Below, one piece after another: positions 52,776 through 62,992 of a DNA stretch of 64,000 bases; position 1 is the first letter of the stretch; each line of letters begins with the position of its first letter. The stretch lies in NCBI GenBank assembly GCA_963725145.1, contig CAVRXL010000013.1, forward strand, positions 682,001 to 746,000, written 5' to 3'. This DNA is from DATAEE01 sp963725145 (GTDB lineage Bacteria > Acidobacteriota > Vicinamibacteria > Vicinamibacterales > 2-12-FULL-66-21). Below the pieces are notes generated by a model. That model did no database searches and was not told the DNA's origin. It saw only the letters and a program-made list of their open reading frames with translations. The translations under genes and the position numbers were made by a program.

Positions 52776-52850
52776 CAGCGTCCCTACACCAGCCCCTTTT
52801 CAGTGGGTCGCGTCGCCGGCGCCCCAGGGCGCCCAAGCGCGGAGGACAGC

Positions 52851-55800
52851 ATGAAGAGAAGTTGGGCGGCTTCGGCCGCCAGGGTCAGTCCGTTCGTCGC
52901 GCTCTATCTCACATTCGCCGTCGTCCTGGCCGTCGCGCCGCGGGCCGTCTCCGCGCAGGCCGTGACCGGCACGATTATCGGCACCGTCACCGACTCGACC
53001 GGCGCTGTGGTGGCGGGCGCGAGCGTCACGCTCACCCACACGGGGACCGGCCTCGTGCGGCACGTCGTCACCGACACGCACGGCGAGTACGCCGCGCCGT
53101 CGCTGCCGACCGGCACCTACTCCGTCACGGCCGAGCTGACCGGCTTCCGGACCGTGACCTTGTCGAACATCGAGGTCGGCGTCGACCAGCGCGTGCGGAT
53201 GGACCTGAAGCTCGAAGTCGGCACCATGACCGAGACGGTGACGATCGAAGCCTCCTCGCCGCTCGTCTCGACCCAGACCTCCGAGCTCGGCACCACGATC
53301 GGCGAAGAGGCGATCGAGACGCTGCCGCTCAACGGCCGCAATTTCGTCAGCCTGACGCGCGGCGTGCCGGGCGTGCTCCGCGGCATCCCGGGCGCCAACA
53401 TCGACGGCGCCGGCAGCCTCGCGTGGCGCGCGTCGGCCGCCTTCTCGGCCAACGGCCAGCGGCCGCGCGACAACAACTACATGCTCGACGGCGTGGACAA
53501 CAACGAGACCTGGCTCCAGACCGTCGTCATCTTCCCGAGCGTCGACGCCCTCGACGAGTTCAAGCTGCAGACCAGCACGTACTCGGCCGAGTTCGGCCGA
53601 TCGCTCGGCGGCGTCGTGAACATCATGATCAAGTCGGGCGCGAATGCCATGAGAGGCAGCGTCTTCGAGTTCCACAGGAACGACGCGTTCGACGCGAACA
53701 ACTTCTTCAACAACCGCGCGGGCCGGCCGAAACCGGACTTCAAGCAGAACCAGTTCGGCGGCACGATCGGCGGTCCGATCTTCAGGGACAAGACGTTCTT
53801 CTTCGCAGACTACCAGGGGTTCCGGGTGACGCAGGGGCAGACGTACTTGTCCACCGTCCCCACATTGGCGATGCGGCGCGGGGATTTCTCAGCGCTCAAT
53901 CGGTCATCTACGATCCCGTCACCAACACCCCGTTCGCCGGCAACATCGTTCCTGAGAGTCGCTGGGATCCGGCATCGCGCAACGTCCTGAACCAGCTGAT
54001 TCCCGAGCCCAACACGGAAGGGACACGCGGCGCGAACGGATCGCAGATCAACAACTATCTGATCAACCCGAACCTCGAACGGCAGGACAATCAGGGCGAC
54101 TTCAAACTCGATCACAACCTGAGCACGAACAACCGGTTCTTCGTGCGGTACAGCCATCAGAAGACCCACCGCCTGCTGCCCGCCACGATGGCGCACGGCG
54201 ACGCCGGCAACACGTTCGGCGCGGGCGACGGGAACATCGCGGCGCAGAGTCTTGCGTTCAATGACACGCACACGCTCGGCAGCGGGTGGCTCAACGAGTT
54301 CCGGTTTGGCTGGAGCTCGATCGAGTTCCTCATGACCCCGATCGACTACAACACGAACCTCGCCCAGCAGATGGGCATCCCCGGGGTCAACCTGAACGAC
54401 GTGACGTCGGCGATGAGCCAGCTCATCTTCCAGAACGGCGGGTCGCGGAACCTGGGGTCGAACGGCAACCAGCCGCTCATCACGAACCAGAACGACTTCC
54501 AGATCTTCGACAACGTCACCTGGATCAAGGGCAAGCACCTGATCAAGACGGGCGGCAGCCTGACGCTGCGGTCGCGAGAGATCCTCAACGCCGACCTGAT
54601 CGTCGGCCAGTTCCGGTTCAACCAGAATCAGACGTCCAACTGCGGCGGCCGCCCGACGGGCTGCGTCACGAACTCCACGACCGGGTACGACGTCGCCAGC
54701 TTCCTGCTTGGTTACAACGACCTCAAGGACCGGCGGCTGTTCGACGCCGGCACCTACACGGAGACGCGTCCGGAAGTGGCGGCGTACATCCAGGATGACT
54801 TCCGGCTGTCTCAGAAGCTCACGCTCAACATGGGCCTCCGGTGGGACCTCTTCGTGCCCTGGGTCGAGGTGGACGACAAGCAGTCCAACTTCGACCCGTC
54901 CACCGGCAAGTTCGTCGTCGCTTCACCGGACGCCGTCATCGACGGGGTCCAGGTCGGGCGTTACCTGCAGACGTACTCGAAGAAGAACTTCGGGCCGCGG
55001 CTGGGATTTGCGTATGACCTCGATGGAAGCGGCCGCACCGTCGTTCGCGGCGGCTGGGGCATGTTCTGGAACTTCACGCCGGGCGGCACGTCGTCGTCGA
55101 AGGCGCAGAACCCGCCGTTCCTCCAGGCGACGACGCTGACGAGCACGCTCGGGATCGAATCTCCGACCTGCAGGACGGTTTGCCGCCCCCGCCGGGCGTG
55201 GATCCGAATCGGGCCGCCGGCCGGCACGACGCGGTCGATCTTCGACATCAACGCGCGCGACGCGTACGCGCATAACTACAACGTCAACGTCCAGCGGCAG
55301 CTCGGCACGAACTACCTCGTCGAGGTGGCGTACGCCGGCTCGCAGGGACGGCAGCTCACGGTGAAGGGCGATCCGAACCAGGCGAGGCCCACCGTCGGCG
55401 TCAGCAACTCGGACGTCAACCGGCCGTACATCGCGATCTCGCCGGCGCTCCGGACGCTGGGTCAGGTGCAGAGCAAGGGCGAGATCAGCCACAACGCGCT
55501 GCTCCTGAAGTTCAACCGCAGGCTCGCGAACCGGTTCTCGTTCGCCAACTCGTACACCTACGGGAAAACGTACGACTTCGCGTCCGACAACGACGGCACC
55601 GTCACGTTCCTCAACGTGTACGACTTCGACTACGACTGGGGTCCTGCCCAGTACGACGTGCGGCACACGTTCAGCTCGAGCTGGATCTACGAGCTGCCGG
55701 TCGCGCGCGACCAGTGGTATGGCGGCTGGAACGTGAGCGGCATCCTGTATCTCAGAACGGGTCTGCCGTTCAGCATCACTCAGACGCAGGGCGTTCAGTC

Positions 55801-56185
55801 GACGGGCACCGGAAACCGGCCGAATCAGGTCTGCGATGGCAGCCTCTCGGACCGGACCATCGATCGATGGTTCGACACGAGCTGCTGGACCGCCGTTCCG
55901 GACCCCACCGGGACCTACGGCAACACGGGGCGCAACACGCAGCGTGGCCCCGGGCAGTTCAACATCGACGCGTCGCTGATCAAGCTGACCCGGATCGGCC
56001 GCGTCGAGACCGAGTTCCGGATCGAGGCGTTCAACCTGCTGAACCATCCGCAGTTCGTGAACCCGAACGGGACGCTCGGCAACGCCGCGTTCGGCACGAT
56101 CGGCGCGATGCTGTCGAATCCCGCCTGCTCGCTGTGCGGGACGACGGAGCGTCAGATTCAGATTGGCGTAAAGGCGAAGTTCTAG
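52851..56185 (+). pseudogene. TonB-dependent receptor, Reg-like N-terminus, split by a frameshift
   Basis: First frame 52851-~53900: signal peptide, Reg-like domain (GTIIGTVTDSTGAVVAGASVTL), plug (LPLNGRNFVSLTRGVPGV, NNYMLDGVDNNETW). Second frame ~53888-56185: VIYDPVTNTPFAGNIVPESRW through the barrel to the terminal RQIQIGVKAKF. Expected joined text is RRGDFSALN...VIYDP; one base is missing between 53888 and 53912. Total ~1110 aa. As part of the inositol/uronate locus it would import the oligosaccharide or polyol. Real inactivation and assembly error cannot be told apart here. Confidence 0.85.
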
Positions 56186-56190
56186 ACCGA

Positions 56191-56215
56191 GGCGGGCTCC
56201 GATAGCCCGCCCTCC
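56191..56215 (-). repeat. REP-like hairpin abutting a start codon
   Basis: ggcgggct/agcccgcc stem, loop ccgat, then CTCC directly followed by ATG (56216). It fills the TonB-DUF2264 gap and leaves no Shine-Dalgarno. Confidence 0.8.
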
Positions 56216-57457
56216 ATGGAGCGTCGAGACTTCCTCAAGGCGACCGCCGCCGTGGCGGTCGCCCCTGTGTCACTCACACCAGCCGCGTCCGCGGATGCGG
56301 CTGGTGCCGCGCAGCCTGCCGGCGAAGCCGATCGCGGCCGCTGGATCGCCATCGCCCGACGCCTCGCCGATCCCGTCCTCAACAATCTCGCGAACCGTAC
56401 GCTCAAGCTCCGCATGCCGGTCGAGGAGGCGAGCGGCGCGAATCGTCGCGGCGTCACCCAGCTCGAGGCCTTCGGCCGGCTGATCGCCGGCGTGGCCCCG
56501 TGGCTGGATCTGCCGGCGGACGACACGGCCGAAGGACGCCTCCGCGCGCAGTACGGCGCGCTCGCGCGGCGCGCGCTCGCGAGCGCCGTCGACCCCGCCT
56601 CTCCCGACTTCATGAACTTCACGCGCGACCGCCAGCCGCTCGTGGACGCGGCATTCCTCGCGCACGGACTGCTTCGCGCGCCGCGGGCGCTCGTCGAGCC
56701 GCTCGAGGATGCCACGAGGCGGCACCTCATCGCCGCGCTCGAGTCGACGCGGTCGATCGTGCCCGCCTTCAGCAACTGGCTCCTGTTCTCGGCGATGGTC
56801 GAAGCCGGGCTCGCGAAGCTCGGCGCGACGTGGGATCGCGTGCGCGTGGACTACGCGCTCCGGCAGCACGAGCAGTGGTACAAGGGTGACGGCGTCTACG
56901 GCGACGGGCCGCAGTTCCACTGGGACTACTACAACAGCTTCGTGATACAGCCGATGATGCTCGACGTGCTCGACGCCTGCGGCCACGACGTGCCGGCCTG
57001 GAAAGAGATGGACGAGCGCGTCCGCGAGCGCGCGCGGCGGTTTGCCGCGATTCTGGAGCGGCTCGTCGCGCCCGACGGCAGCTTCCCGGCGGTCGGCCGC
57101 TCGATCGCGTACCGCTGCGGCGCCTTTCAGCTCCTGGCGCAGATGGCGCTGCGGCGCGAGCTGCCGGCCGACGTGTCGCCCGCGCAGGTGCGCGGCGCGC
57201 TTTCGGCGGTCATCGTTCGAACGCTCGACGCGCCCGGCACGTTCGATGCGGACGGGTGGCTTCGGATCGGTCTCGGCGGCCATCAGCCGGGCGTCGGCGA
57301 GCGGTACATCTCGACCGGCAGCCTGTACCTGTGCGCCGTCGCGCTGCTGCCGCTGGGGCTGCCGGCGGGCGATCCATTCTGGTCATCGCCGGCGGCGCCG
57401 TGGACGGCGGTCAAGGCGTGGTCGGGACAGCAGTTTCCAATCGACAGGGCGCTATAA
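56216..57457 (+). CDS. DUF2264 family protein, Tat-exported
   Basis: 413 aa. The Tat signal ERRDFLKATAAVAVAPVSLT directs folded export. The body is an alpha/alpha-barrel type (LKLRMPVEEASGANRRGVTQLEAFGRLIAGVAPWL; GDGVYGDGPQFHWDYYNSFVIQPMMLDVL; PDGSFPAVGRSIAYRCGAF), matching DUF2264. Such proteins lie in polysaccharide and uronate utilisation loci and may be glycoside hydrolases or lyases; no activity proven. The start codon directly follows a REP-like element. Confidence 0.85.
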   Translation: MERRDFLKATAAVAVAPVSLTPAASADAAGAAQPAGEADRGRWIAIARRLADPVLNNLANRTLKLRMPVEEASGANRRGVTQLEAFGRLIAGVAPWLDLPADDTAEGRLRAQYGALARRALASAVDPASPDFMNFTRDRQPLVDAAFLAHGLLRAPRALVEPLEDATRRHLIAALESTRSIVPAFSNWLLFSAMVEAGLAKLGATWDRVRVDYALRQHEQWYKGDGVYGDGPQFHWDYYNSFVIQPMMLDVLDACGHDVPAWKEMDERVRERARRFAAILERLVAPDGSFPAVGRSIAYRCGAFQLLAQMALRRELPADVSPAQVRGALSAVIVRTLDAPGTFDADGWLRIGLGGHQPGVGERYISTGSLYLCAVALLPLGLPAGDPFWSSPAAPWTAVKAWSGQQFPIDRAL

Positions 57458-57477
57458 GCTGAGGACTGGTTGAATCC

Positions 57478-58623
57478 GTGGCACACGAACAGAAAACCGT
57501 CGCGTCATCACGCGAGCTGGACGTCAAAACCGAGCGCGTCGCGCGGCTCGCGCATGAGTCGAACCTCGCTGGAATCCTCCTCGCGACGCAGCACAACTTC
57601 GCGTGGCTGACCGGCGGCCGGTCGAACCGCGTGGACGCGTCGCGCGAGCGCGGGAACGGCGAGCTGCTCGTCGCGGCCGACGGACGCCGCTTCGTGCTCG
57701 CCAACTCGATCGAGAGCGCCCGTGTCTCACTGGAGGCGCTCGACGGTCTCGAGTTCCAGCTGATCGAGTACGCCTGGACCGACGAGCGCGCCGATCCGTC
57801 GCTGTCGATTCGGCTGGCCCAGCGGGCGCTCGGCGGCGACGCGGTCGGGGCGGACGTCGTCGCTTCCCCCTCGACCTTCGTCGAGCCGCAGATCGCGCGT
57901 CTGCGGTCCCCGCTGATCCCCGAAGAAGTGGAGCGCTATCGCACGCTCGGTCGGGAGACGGGCGTCATCGTCGGGAGTGCCGTTCGGACGCTCGAGCCAG
58001 GCATGACGGAGAAGCAGGTGGCCGCCGTCGTGGGCAGCTCACTCCTCGCCCATGGCATCCGGCCCGTCGTCCTCCTCGTCGGCGCCGACGATCGGATCGG
58101 GCGATACCGCCACCCTGTCGCAACGGATCGCGTGTGGCGCGCGCGATTGCTCGTCGCCTGCTGCGCCGAGCGCGACGGGCTTGTCGTCGCGTTGTCGCGG
58201 ATGGTGAGCTCGACGCCGGTGAACGGCGACCTGGCGGCGCGCACGCGCGCGACGGCGGGCGTCTTCGCCGCCCTTCTCGACGCGACCCGTTCCGACGCGA
58301 CCGGCGCGCGGCTGTTCGAGACCGCGGCGTCGGCGTACGCCAGCGCCGGCTTTCCGGGCGAGGAACGGCTGCACCATCAGGGCGGCGCGATCGGCTACCG
58401 GGCGCGCGAATGGGTGGCGCATCCTGCGTCGCAGGATGTGGTCCGTCCCGCGCAGGCGTTCGCATGGAACCCGTCGATCACGGGGACGAAGGTGGAGGAC
58501 ACCTGCCTCGTCCACGGTGACGATCGGCTCGAGCTCATCACGACCAGCCCCGAGTGGCCGGCGGCGGTTCACGAGATCCGCGGCGCGTCCATCCGGATTC
58601 CGGCCGTGCTCGAGTTGGGATAG
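57478..58623 (+). CDS. M24 (creatinase/aminopeptidase)-fold protein with non-canonical metal site
   Basis: 381 aa, GTG start. N-terminal AMP_N-like domain, then pita-bread domain. The usual DxGxxxxGYxxDxTRT segment reads VACCAERDGLVVALSRMV, so both metal aspartates are absent; HHQGGAIGY (His) and GTKVEDTCLV (Glu) are kept. This variant occurs in sugar-catabolic loci of several phyla, where it is unlikely to be a peptidase. A lyase or isomerase role is possible but unproven. 20 nt after DUF2264, same strand. Confidence 0.8.
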   Translation: MAHEQKTVASSRELDVKTERVARLAHESNLAGILLATQHNFAWLTGGRSNRVDASRERGNGELLVAADGRRFVLANSIESARVSLEALDGLEFQLIEYAWTDERADPSLSIRLAQRALGGDAVGADVVASPSTFVEPQIARLRSPLIPEEVERYRTLGRETGVIVGSAVRTLEPGMTEKQVAAVVGSSLLAHGIRPVVLLVGADDRIGRYRHPVATDRVWRARLLVACCAERDGLVVALSRMVSSTPVNGDLAARTRATAGVFAALLDATRSDATGARLFETAASAYASAGFPGEERLHHQGGAIGYRAREWVAHPASQDVVRPAQAFAWNPSITGTKVEDTCLVHGDDRLELITTSPEWPAAVHEIRGASIRIPAVLELG

Positions 58624-58633
58624 TCTTGTATTC

Positions 58634-58666
58634 TTCTGAATTCTGAATTCTAGATTCTAGATTCTT
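58634..58666 (+). repeat. Heptamer-period array immediately upstream of the iolB-like gene
   Basis: TTCTGAA, TTCTGAA, TTCTAGA, TTCTAGA, TTCTT then ATG (58667). Exact 7-nt period. It fills the gap after the M24-fold gene and leaves no Shine-Dalgarno. Confidence 0.85.
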
Positions 58667-59459
58667 ATGTTGAGCGAGACCTTGTTCCGGAAGCCTCGAA
58701 CCGCCGGAGTCCAGGTCCTGCAGCGCCGCGGCGACGCCGGCGCGCGGGAGCTGACGACGCGCCGGCTGACGCTCGATGCGGGCGGCTCGGCCGAGTTCCA
58801 TCTCGACGACGAAGAGACGATCGTCGTGCTGCAGCAGGGGCGCGGCACGTTCGCAGTGGGGACCGAGCGCTGGAACGGTCTCGCGCGAGAGCGTGTTCGC
58901 GGAGCGCGCGACCGCGCTGTATCTTCCGCCCGGAGCGTCGCTGAGCGTGAAGGCGGAAGCCCCGTTGGAAGCGGTGCTTTTCTCGACGCCCGCGCCCGCC
59001 GGCGGAAAACCGGCGTTGACGACTCCGGATAGTGTGAGCCCGGCGGCGCGGGGCCGTGGGCACTACGCGCGCGAGGTCCACAATCTATTCGTGGACGACC
59101 CGCACGCGCGGCGGCTGATGGTCGGCGAGACGTTCAATCCGCCGGGCAACTGGAGCAGCTACCCGCCGCACAAACATGACGGCCGGGACGGCGAGCCCAC
59201 GCTGGAAGAGGTCTACTACTTCCGCGTCGATCCTCCGCAGGGATTCGGCCAGCAGATGCTCTACACCGCGGACGGCGAATCGGTGACCCACGCGGTGCGC
59301 GACGGCGACGCCGTGCTGCTGCCGTACGGCTACCATCCGGTGTCCGCGCCGCCCGGCTATCGTCTGTACTACCTGTGGGGCATGGCGGGCGCCCAGCGGA
59401 AGCTCGCGCTCCACGAAGATCCCGCGCACCGCTGGATTCACGACGCCCCCAATGCCTGA
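58667..59459 (+). pseudogene. IolB/KduI family isomerase (5-deoxyglucuronate isomerase-like), frameshifted
   Basis: First frame: MLSETLFRKPRT...FHLDDEETIVVLQQGRGTFAVGTERW. Second frame: VSRESVFAERATALYLPPGASLSV...HKHDGRDGEPTLEEVYYFRVDPPQGFGQQMLY...LPYGYHPVSAPPGYRLYYLWGMAG. Both halves fit IolB (two cupins; HKHD and Glu as metal ligands). One extra base near 58871-58878 (tggaacggtc) breaks the frame. IolB acts in the classical inositol pathway; KduI relatives isomerise deoxy-uronates. In a MIOX locus a uronate-derived substrate seems likely. Overlaps the next gene by 8 nt. Confidence 0.85.
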
Positions 59460-60117
59460 CGTGAGCGCGCGACGGGCCGCGGTGACCGCGGCCATCGAGC
59501 AGGCCGGTGTCGTCGCGATCATCCGGATGAAAGAGCCGGAGAAGGTCCGCGCGGTCGTCGAGGCGATCGCCGCGGGCGGCGCGCGCGCGCTCGAGGTCAC
59601 GATGACGGTGCCCCGCGCGGTCGAGCTGATCGCGGAGCTGGCACCGACAATGCCGCCCGGGTTTCTGCTGGGGGCGGGCACCGTTGTCGACCCAACGACC
59701 GCGAGACGCGTGATCGACGCGGGCGCGCAGTTCGTCGTCGGCCCGGTGTTCCGGCGCGAGGTCATCGAGGCCTGCCACGCGCGGGACGTGCCGGTGCTGC
59801 CGGGTTGTTTCACACCAACTGAAATCCTCGACGCCTGGGATGCCGGCGCGGACATCGTCAAGGTGTTCCCGGCCACGGCGCTCGGGCCGGGCTTCATCAA
59901 GGACGTGCGCGCGCCGCTCCCGCAGGTGAGGCTGATGCCGACCGGCGGCGTCACCCTGGATAACGCCGGGGACTGGATCAAGGCGGGCGCGGTGGCGGTC
60001 GGCGTCGGCACCGCGCTCCTCGACGCGAAAGCGATCGCCGCCAGCGACTACGCGACGCTGCGCGCGAACGCGGAGCGGATCGTCGCCAACGTCAGGGCCG
60101 CCAGGAGCTCGGGGTGA
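59452..60117 (+). CDS. eda: 2-dehydro-3-deoxy-phosphogluconate (KDPG) / KHG aldolase
   Basis: 221 aa class I aldolase. Catalytic Glu in ALEVTMTV (~residue 43) and Schiff-base Lys in DIVKVFPAT (~140); phosphate loop LMPTGGVTLDN and GVGTALLD. Cleaves KDPG to pyruvate and glyceraldehyde-3-phosphate. Start overlaps the isomerase gene by 8 nt and its stop overlaps the KDG kinase start, so the three are translationally coupled. Confidence 0.92.
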   Translation: MPDVSARRAAVTAAIEQAGVVAIIRMKEPEKVRAVVEAIAAGGARALEVTMTVPRAVELIAELAPTMPPGFLLGAGTVVDPTTARRVIDAGAQFVVGPVFRREVIEACHARDVPVLPGCFTPTEILDAWDAGADIVKVFPATALGPGFIKDVRAPLPQVRLMPTGGVTLDNAGDWIKAGAVAVGVGTALLDAKAIAASDYATLRANAERIVANVRAARSSG

Positions 60118-61142
60118 TGAAGGTCGTGACCTTCGGCGAGATCATGCTCCGCCTGAGCCCGCCCGGCTTCGAGCGATTGCTTCAATCCCCGATGTTGTCG
60201 GCGACCTTCGGAGGCGGAGAGGCGAACGTCGCGGTCAGCCTCGCGCAGTTCGGCCTCGAGAGCGTGTACGTCACGCGGGTGCCGCCGCACGCCGTCGGCG
60301 ACGCCGTCATACGAGCGCTCCGGGCCGAAGGCGTCCAGACCGATCGGATTCTCAGAGGCGGCGAGCGGCTCGGGATCTATTTCACGGAAGCGGGCGCGAG
60401 CCAGCGCGCCTCGACCGTCATCTACGATCGCGCGCGGTCGGCGATCGCGGAGATGGCGCCCGACGCCGTCGACTGGCCGGCGGTGCTCAAAGGCGCCGCC
60501 TGGTTCCACGTGACCGGCATCACGCCGGCGCTCGGCGCGAACGCGGCCGCCGCCACCACTCGCGCGCTGGAGGCGGCGCGCGCGGCCGGCATCCGCGTCA
60601 GCGTGGACCTCAATTACCGCAAGAAGCTGTGGACCGAGGCGCAGGCGCAGCAGACGATGAAGCCGCTCATGCGCCTCGTGGACGTCGTCATCGCGAACGA
60701 GGAAGACCTGCAGTGCGTGCTCGGGGTCGAAGTGCCTGGCGCCGACGTCACCGCCGGCCAGCTCAATCTCGACGGCTACCGCCAGGCGGCCGAACGGGTC
60801 ACGCGGGACTTCGGTCCGAAGATGGTCGCCGTGACGCTGCGGGAGAGCGTGTCGGCGAGCGACAACGGCTGGAGCGCGGTGTTGTGGGAGGCCGACACGC
60901 GGACTCTGCACCAGAGCCAGCGCTACGACGTGCGGCTCGTCGATCGAATCGGCGGCGGCGACAGCTTTGCCGCGGGCTTGATCTATGGTCTCGTCACGAA
61001 CCGGACGCCCGAGCAGGCGCTTCGCTTTGGCGTCGCCGCGAGCGCGCTGAAACAGACGATTCCGGGCGACTTCAACCGCGTGTCGGCCGCGGAGGTCGAT
61101 CGGCTCGCCGGGGGCGACGCGTCGGGGCGTGTGCAGCGGTAG
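60117..61142 (+). CDS. kdgK: 2-dehydro-3-deoxygluconokinase (KDG kinase, PfkB/ribokinase family)
   Basis: 341 aa from ATG 60117 (TGATG overlap with the aldolase stop; a GTG at 60114 is also possible). N-terminal KVVTFGEIMLRLSPPG...FGGGEANVAVSLAQFG and C-terminal DRIGGGDSFAAGLIYGL with the catalytic Asp: the KDG-kinase pattern. Phosphorylates KDG to KDPG, the substrate of the coupled aldolase. Sugar kinases of this family vary in specificity, but the neighbour makes KDG the best guess. Confidence 0.88.
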   Translation: MKVVTFGEIMLRLSPPGFERLLQSPMLSATFGGGEANVAVSLAQFGLESVYVTRVPPHAVGDAVIRALRAEGVQTDRILRGGERLGIYFTEAGASQRASTVIYDRARSAIAEMAPDAVDWPAVLKGAAWFHVTGITPALGANAAAATTRALEAARAAGIRVSVDLNYRKKLWTEAQAQQTMKPLMRLVDVVIANEEDLQCVLGVEVPGADVTAGQLNLDGYRQAAERVTRDFGPKMVAVTLRESVSASDNGWSAVLWEADTRTLHQSQRYDVRLVDRIGGGDSFAAGLIYGLVTNRTPEQALRFGVAASALKQTIPGDFNRVSAAEVDRLAGGDASGRVQR

Positions 61143-61173
61143 CTGCAACTCGAGCCGACGCGCTGACCTGTCT

Positions 61174-62160
61174 GTGAACTACCGACCGCTTGGAACGACC
61201 GGCATGACCGTGTCGGCGATCGGCTTCGGCGCCTGGGCCATCGGCGGCAGCTGGGGCGCCGTGGACGACGAGGAGTCGATGCGGGCCCTCCATGCGTCGA
61301 TCGACGCCGGCGTCAACTTCATCGACACGGCCGACGTCTACGGAGACGGCCGGAGCGAGCGGCTGGCCGCGCGCCTCAAGCGGGAGCGGCCGGGCGAGAC
61401 GATCTACGTCGCAACCAAAGCCGGGCGTCGCCTGCCGGCTCAGACGCCAGATGGGTACACTTCCGAGAACCTCCGCCCGTGGATCGACCGCAGCCTGTCG
61501 AATCTCGACACGGACGCCATCGATCTGCTTCAGCTCCACTGTCCGCACCCGCAGGTGTACGACAGGCCCGAGGTCTTCGGCATCCTTGACGATCTCATCT
61601 CCGCCGGCAAGCTGCGCCACTACGGCGTGAGCGTGGAGACGGTCGAGGAAGCGCTCAAGGCGATCCGGTATCCGAACGTCCGGACGGTCCAGATCATCTT
61701 CAATGCGTTCCGCCTGAAGCCGGCCGACGAGTTCTTTCCGGCCGCGCGGGCGCGCGGCGTTGGCATCCTCGCGCGCGTCCCGCTCGCGAGCGGTCTGCTG
61801 ACCGGCAAGCTCCGGAGCACCTCCCGCTTCGAGCCGGACGACCACCGCGCCTTCAACCGCAACGGGGAGGCGTTCGACAAGGGGGAGACGTTCTCGGGTA
61901 TTCCGTACGAGACAGGCCTCGAGGCTGTCGAAGCCCTGCGGCCGCTGGTGCCGGCGGGAGCGACGCTCGCGCAGTTCGCGTTGCGGTGGATCCTGATGTT
62001 CGACGCGGTGAGCACCGCGATTCCCGGCGCGCGGACGGCTGCTCAGGCGCGCGAGAACGCGGAGGGTGCGTCGCTGCCGCCGATCGGCCCGCCTGCGATG
62101 GCGGCAGTGCGGGAGGTCTACGACCGGCGTCTGCGTCCGCTCGTGCACGGAAGCTGGTAA
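61174..62160 (+). CDS. Aldo/keto reductase
   Basis: 328 aa, GTG start at 61174 (NYRPLGTTGMTVSAIGFGAW). Tetrad: Asp-Tyr in FIDTADVYGDG (Tyr is the acid), Lys in VATKAGRR, His in LLQLHCPHP. NADPH-dependent reductase of aldehydes, ketones or sugars. In this locus it could oxidise or reduce inositol or uronate intermediates. 31 nt after the kinase. Confidence 0.9.
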   Translation: MNYRPLGTTGMTVSAIGFGAWAIGGSWGAVDDEESMRALHASIDAGVNFIDTADVYGDGRSERLAARLKRERPGETIYVATKAGRRLPAQTPDGYTSENLRPWIDRSLSNLDTDAIDLLQLHCPHPQVYDRPEVFGILDDLISAGKLRHYGVSVETVEEALKAIRYPNVRTVQIIFNAFRLKPADEFFPAARARGVGILARVPLASGLLTGKLRSTSRFEPDDHRAFNRNGEAFDKGETFSGIPYETGLEAVEALRPLVPAGATLAQFALRWILMFDAVSTAIPGARTAAQARENAEGASLPPIGPPAMAAVREVYDRRLRPLVHGSW

Positions 62161-62233
62161 TAGCGGCAGGCGGTGCAGTTCGGCTGACCCTCGACCGAAA
62201 TAGATCATCAAAGCCCTGCCCGACGAGCCTGTG

Positions 62234-62992
62234 ATGACCGGTCCTGATGCCGTTCCGTTCAAATGGAGCATGGTCAAACGAGCGGCCACCCGACCGTACC
62301 GGGTGACCGCTCCCATGGTCATGCTCGTTTCGCTGGTCCCCTTCTACATCTTCATCGCGCAGGAGGTTCGTGGCCGGACGACGTACGCGCCCGAGCTGGC
62401 CCTGGACCGTCTCGTGCCGCTGCAACCCAATTGGGCGCTCGTCTACGGATCGCTCTACTTGTTCCTCATCCTGCTGCCCGTATTCGTTGTCTGCCGGGAG
62501 GAGCAGATTCGCCGGACCGTACTGGCCTACCTGATGGTGTGGATCACCGCGTATGTCTGCTTCGTGGTGTATCCGACCAGGGCACCGCGTGGGGACGATG
62601 TGGTCGGAGAAGGATTTGGCGTCTGGGGCTTACGGTTTCTTTACGGCGCCGACCCACCATATAACTGCTTTCCGTCTCTCCACGTCGCGCACTCGTTCGT
62701 ATCCGCGCTGACCTGTTATCGCGTGCATCGCGGGCTCGGCGTCACGGCCCTGACGTGTGCCGCGCTCGTCGCACTTTCCACGTTGTTCACCAAGCAGCAC
62801 TATGTGCTCGACGTGATCGCCGGGGCAGGCCTGGCGTGGATCGCCTATCTCATCTTTCTGCGCAACTATCCAACCGACGACATTCCCGAAATCGAGCGGC
62901 GCGTTGCACCAGCCCTCGCGCTGGTGGTCATCGGCATCGTCGGCTTCGGCCTGGCGGGCTCCTGGCTGCTGTACCGATTGAGCGGAGCATGA
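62234..62992 (+). CDS. PAP2 superfamily membrane phosphatase
   Basis: 252 aa with six hydrophobic helices. PAP2 motifs: CFPSLHVAHSFVSAL (PSxH-like C2) and FTKQHYVLDVIAGAG (C3: His nucleophile and Asp). The C1 motif (KxxxxxxRP) is not clear; YPTRAPRG lies in its place. Similar proteins act as inositol-phosphoceramide synthase-like or lipid phosphatases. Given an inositol locus, an inositol-lipid link is possible but speculative. ATGA overlap with the next gene. Confidence 0.8.
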   Translation: MTGPDAVPFKWSMVKRAATRPYRVTAPMVMLVSLVPFYIFIAQEVRGRTTYAPELALDRLVPLQPNWALVYGSLYLFLILLPVFVVCREEQIRRTVLAYLMVWITAYVCFVVYPTRAPRGDDVVGEGFGVWGLRFLYGADPPYNCFPSLHVAHSFVSALTCYRVHRGLGVTALTCAALVALSTLFTKQHYVLDVIAGAGLAWIAYLIFLRNYPTDDIPEIERRVAPALALVVIGIVGFGLAGSWLLYRLSGA

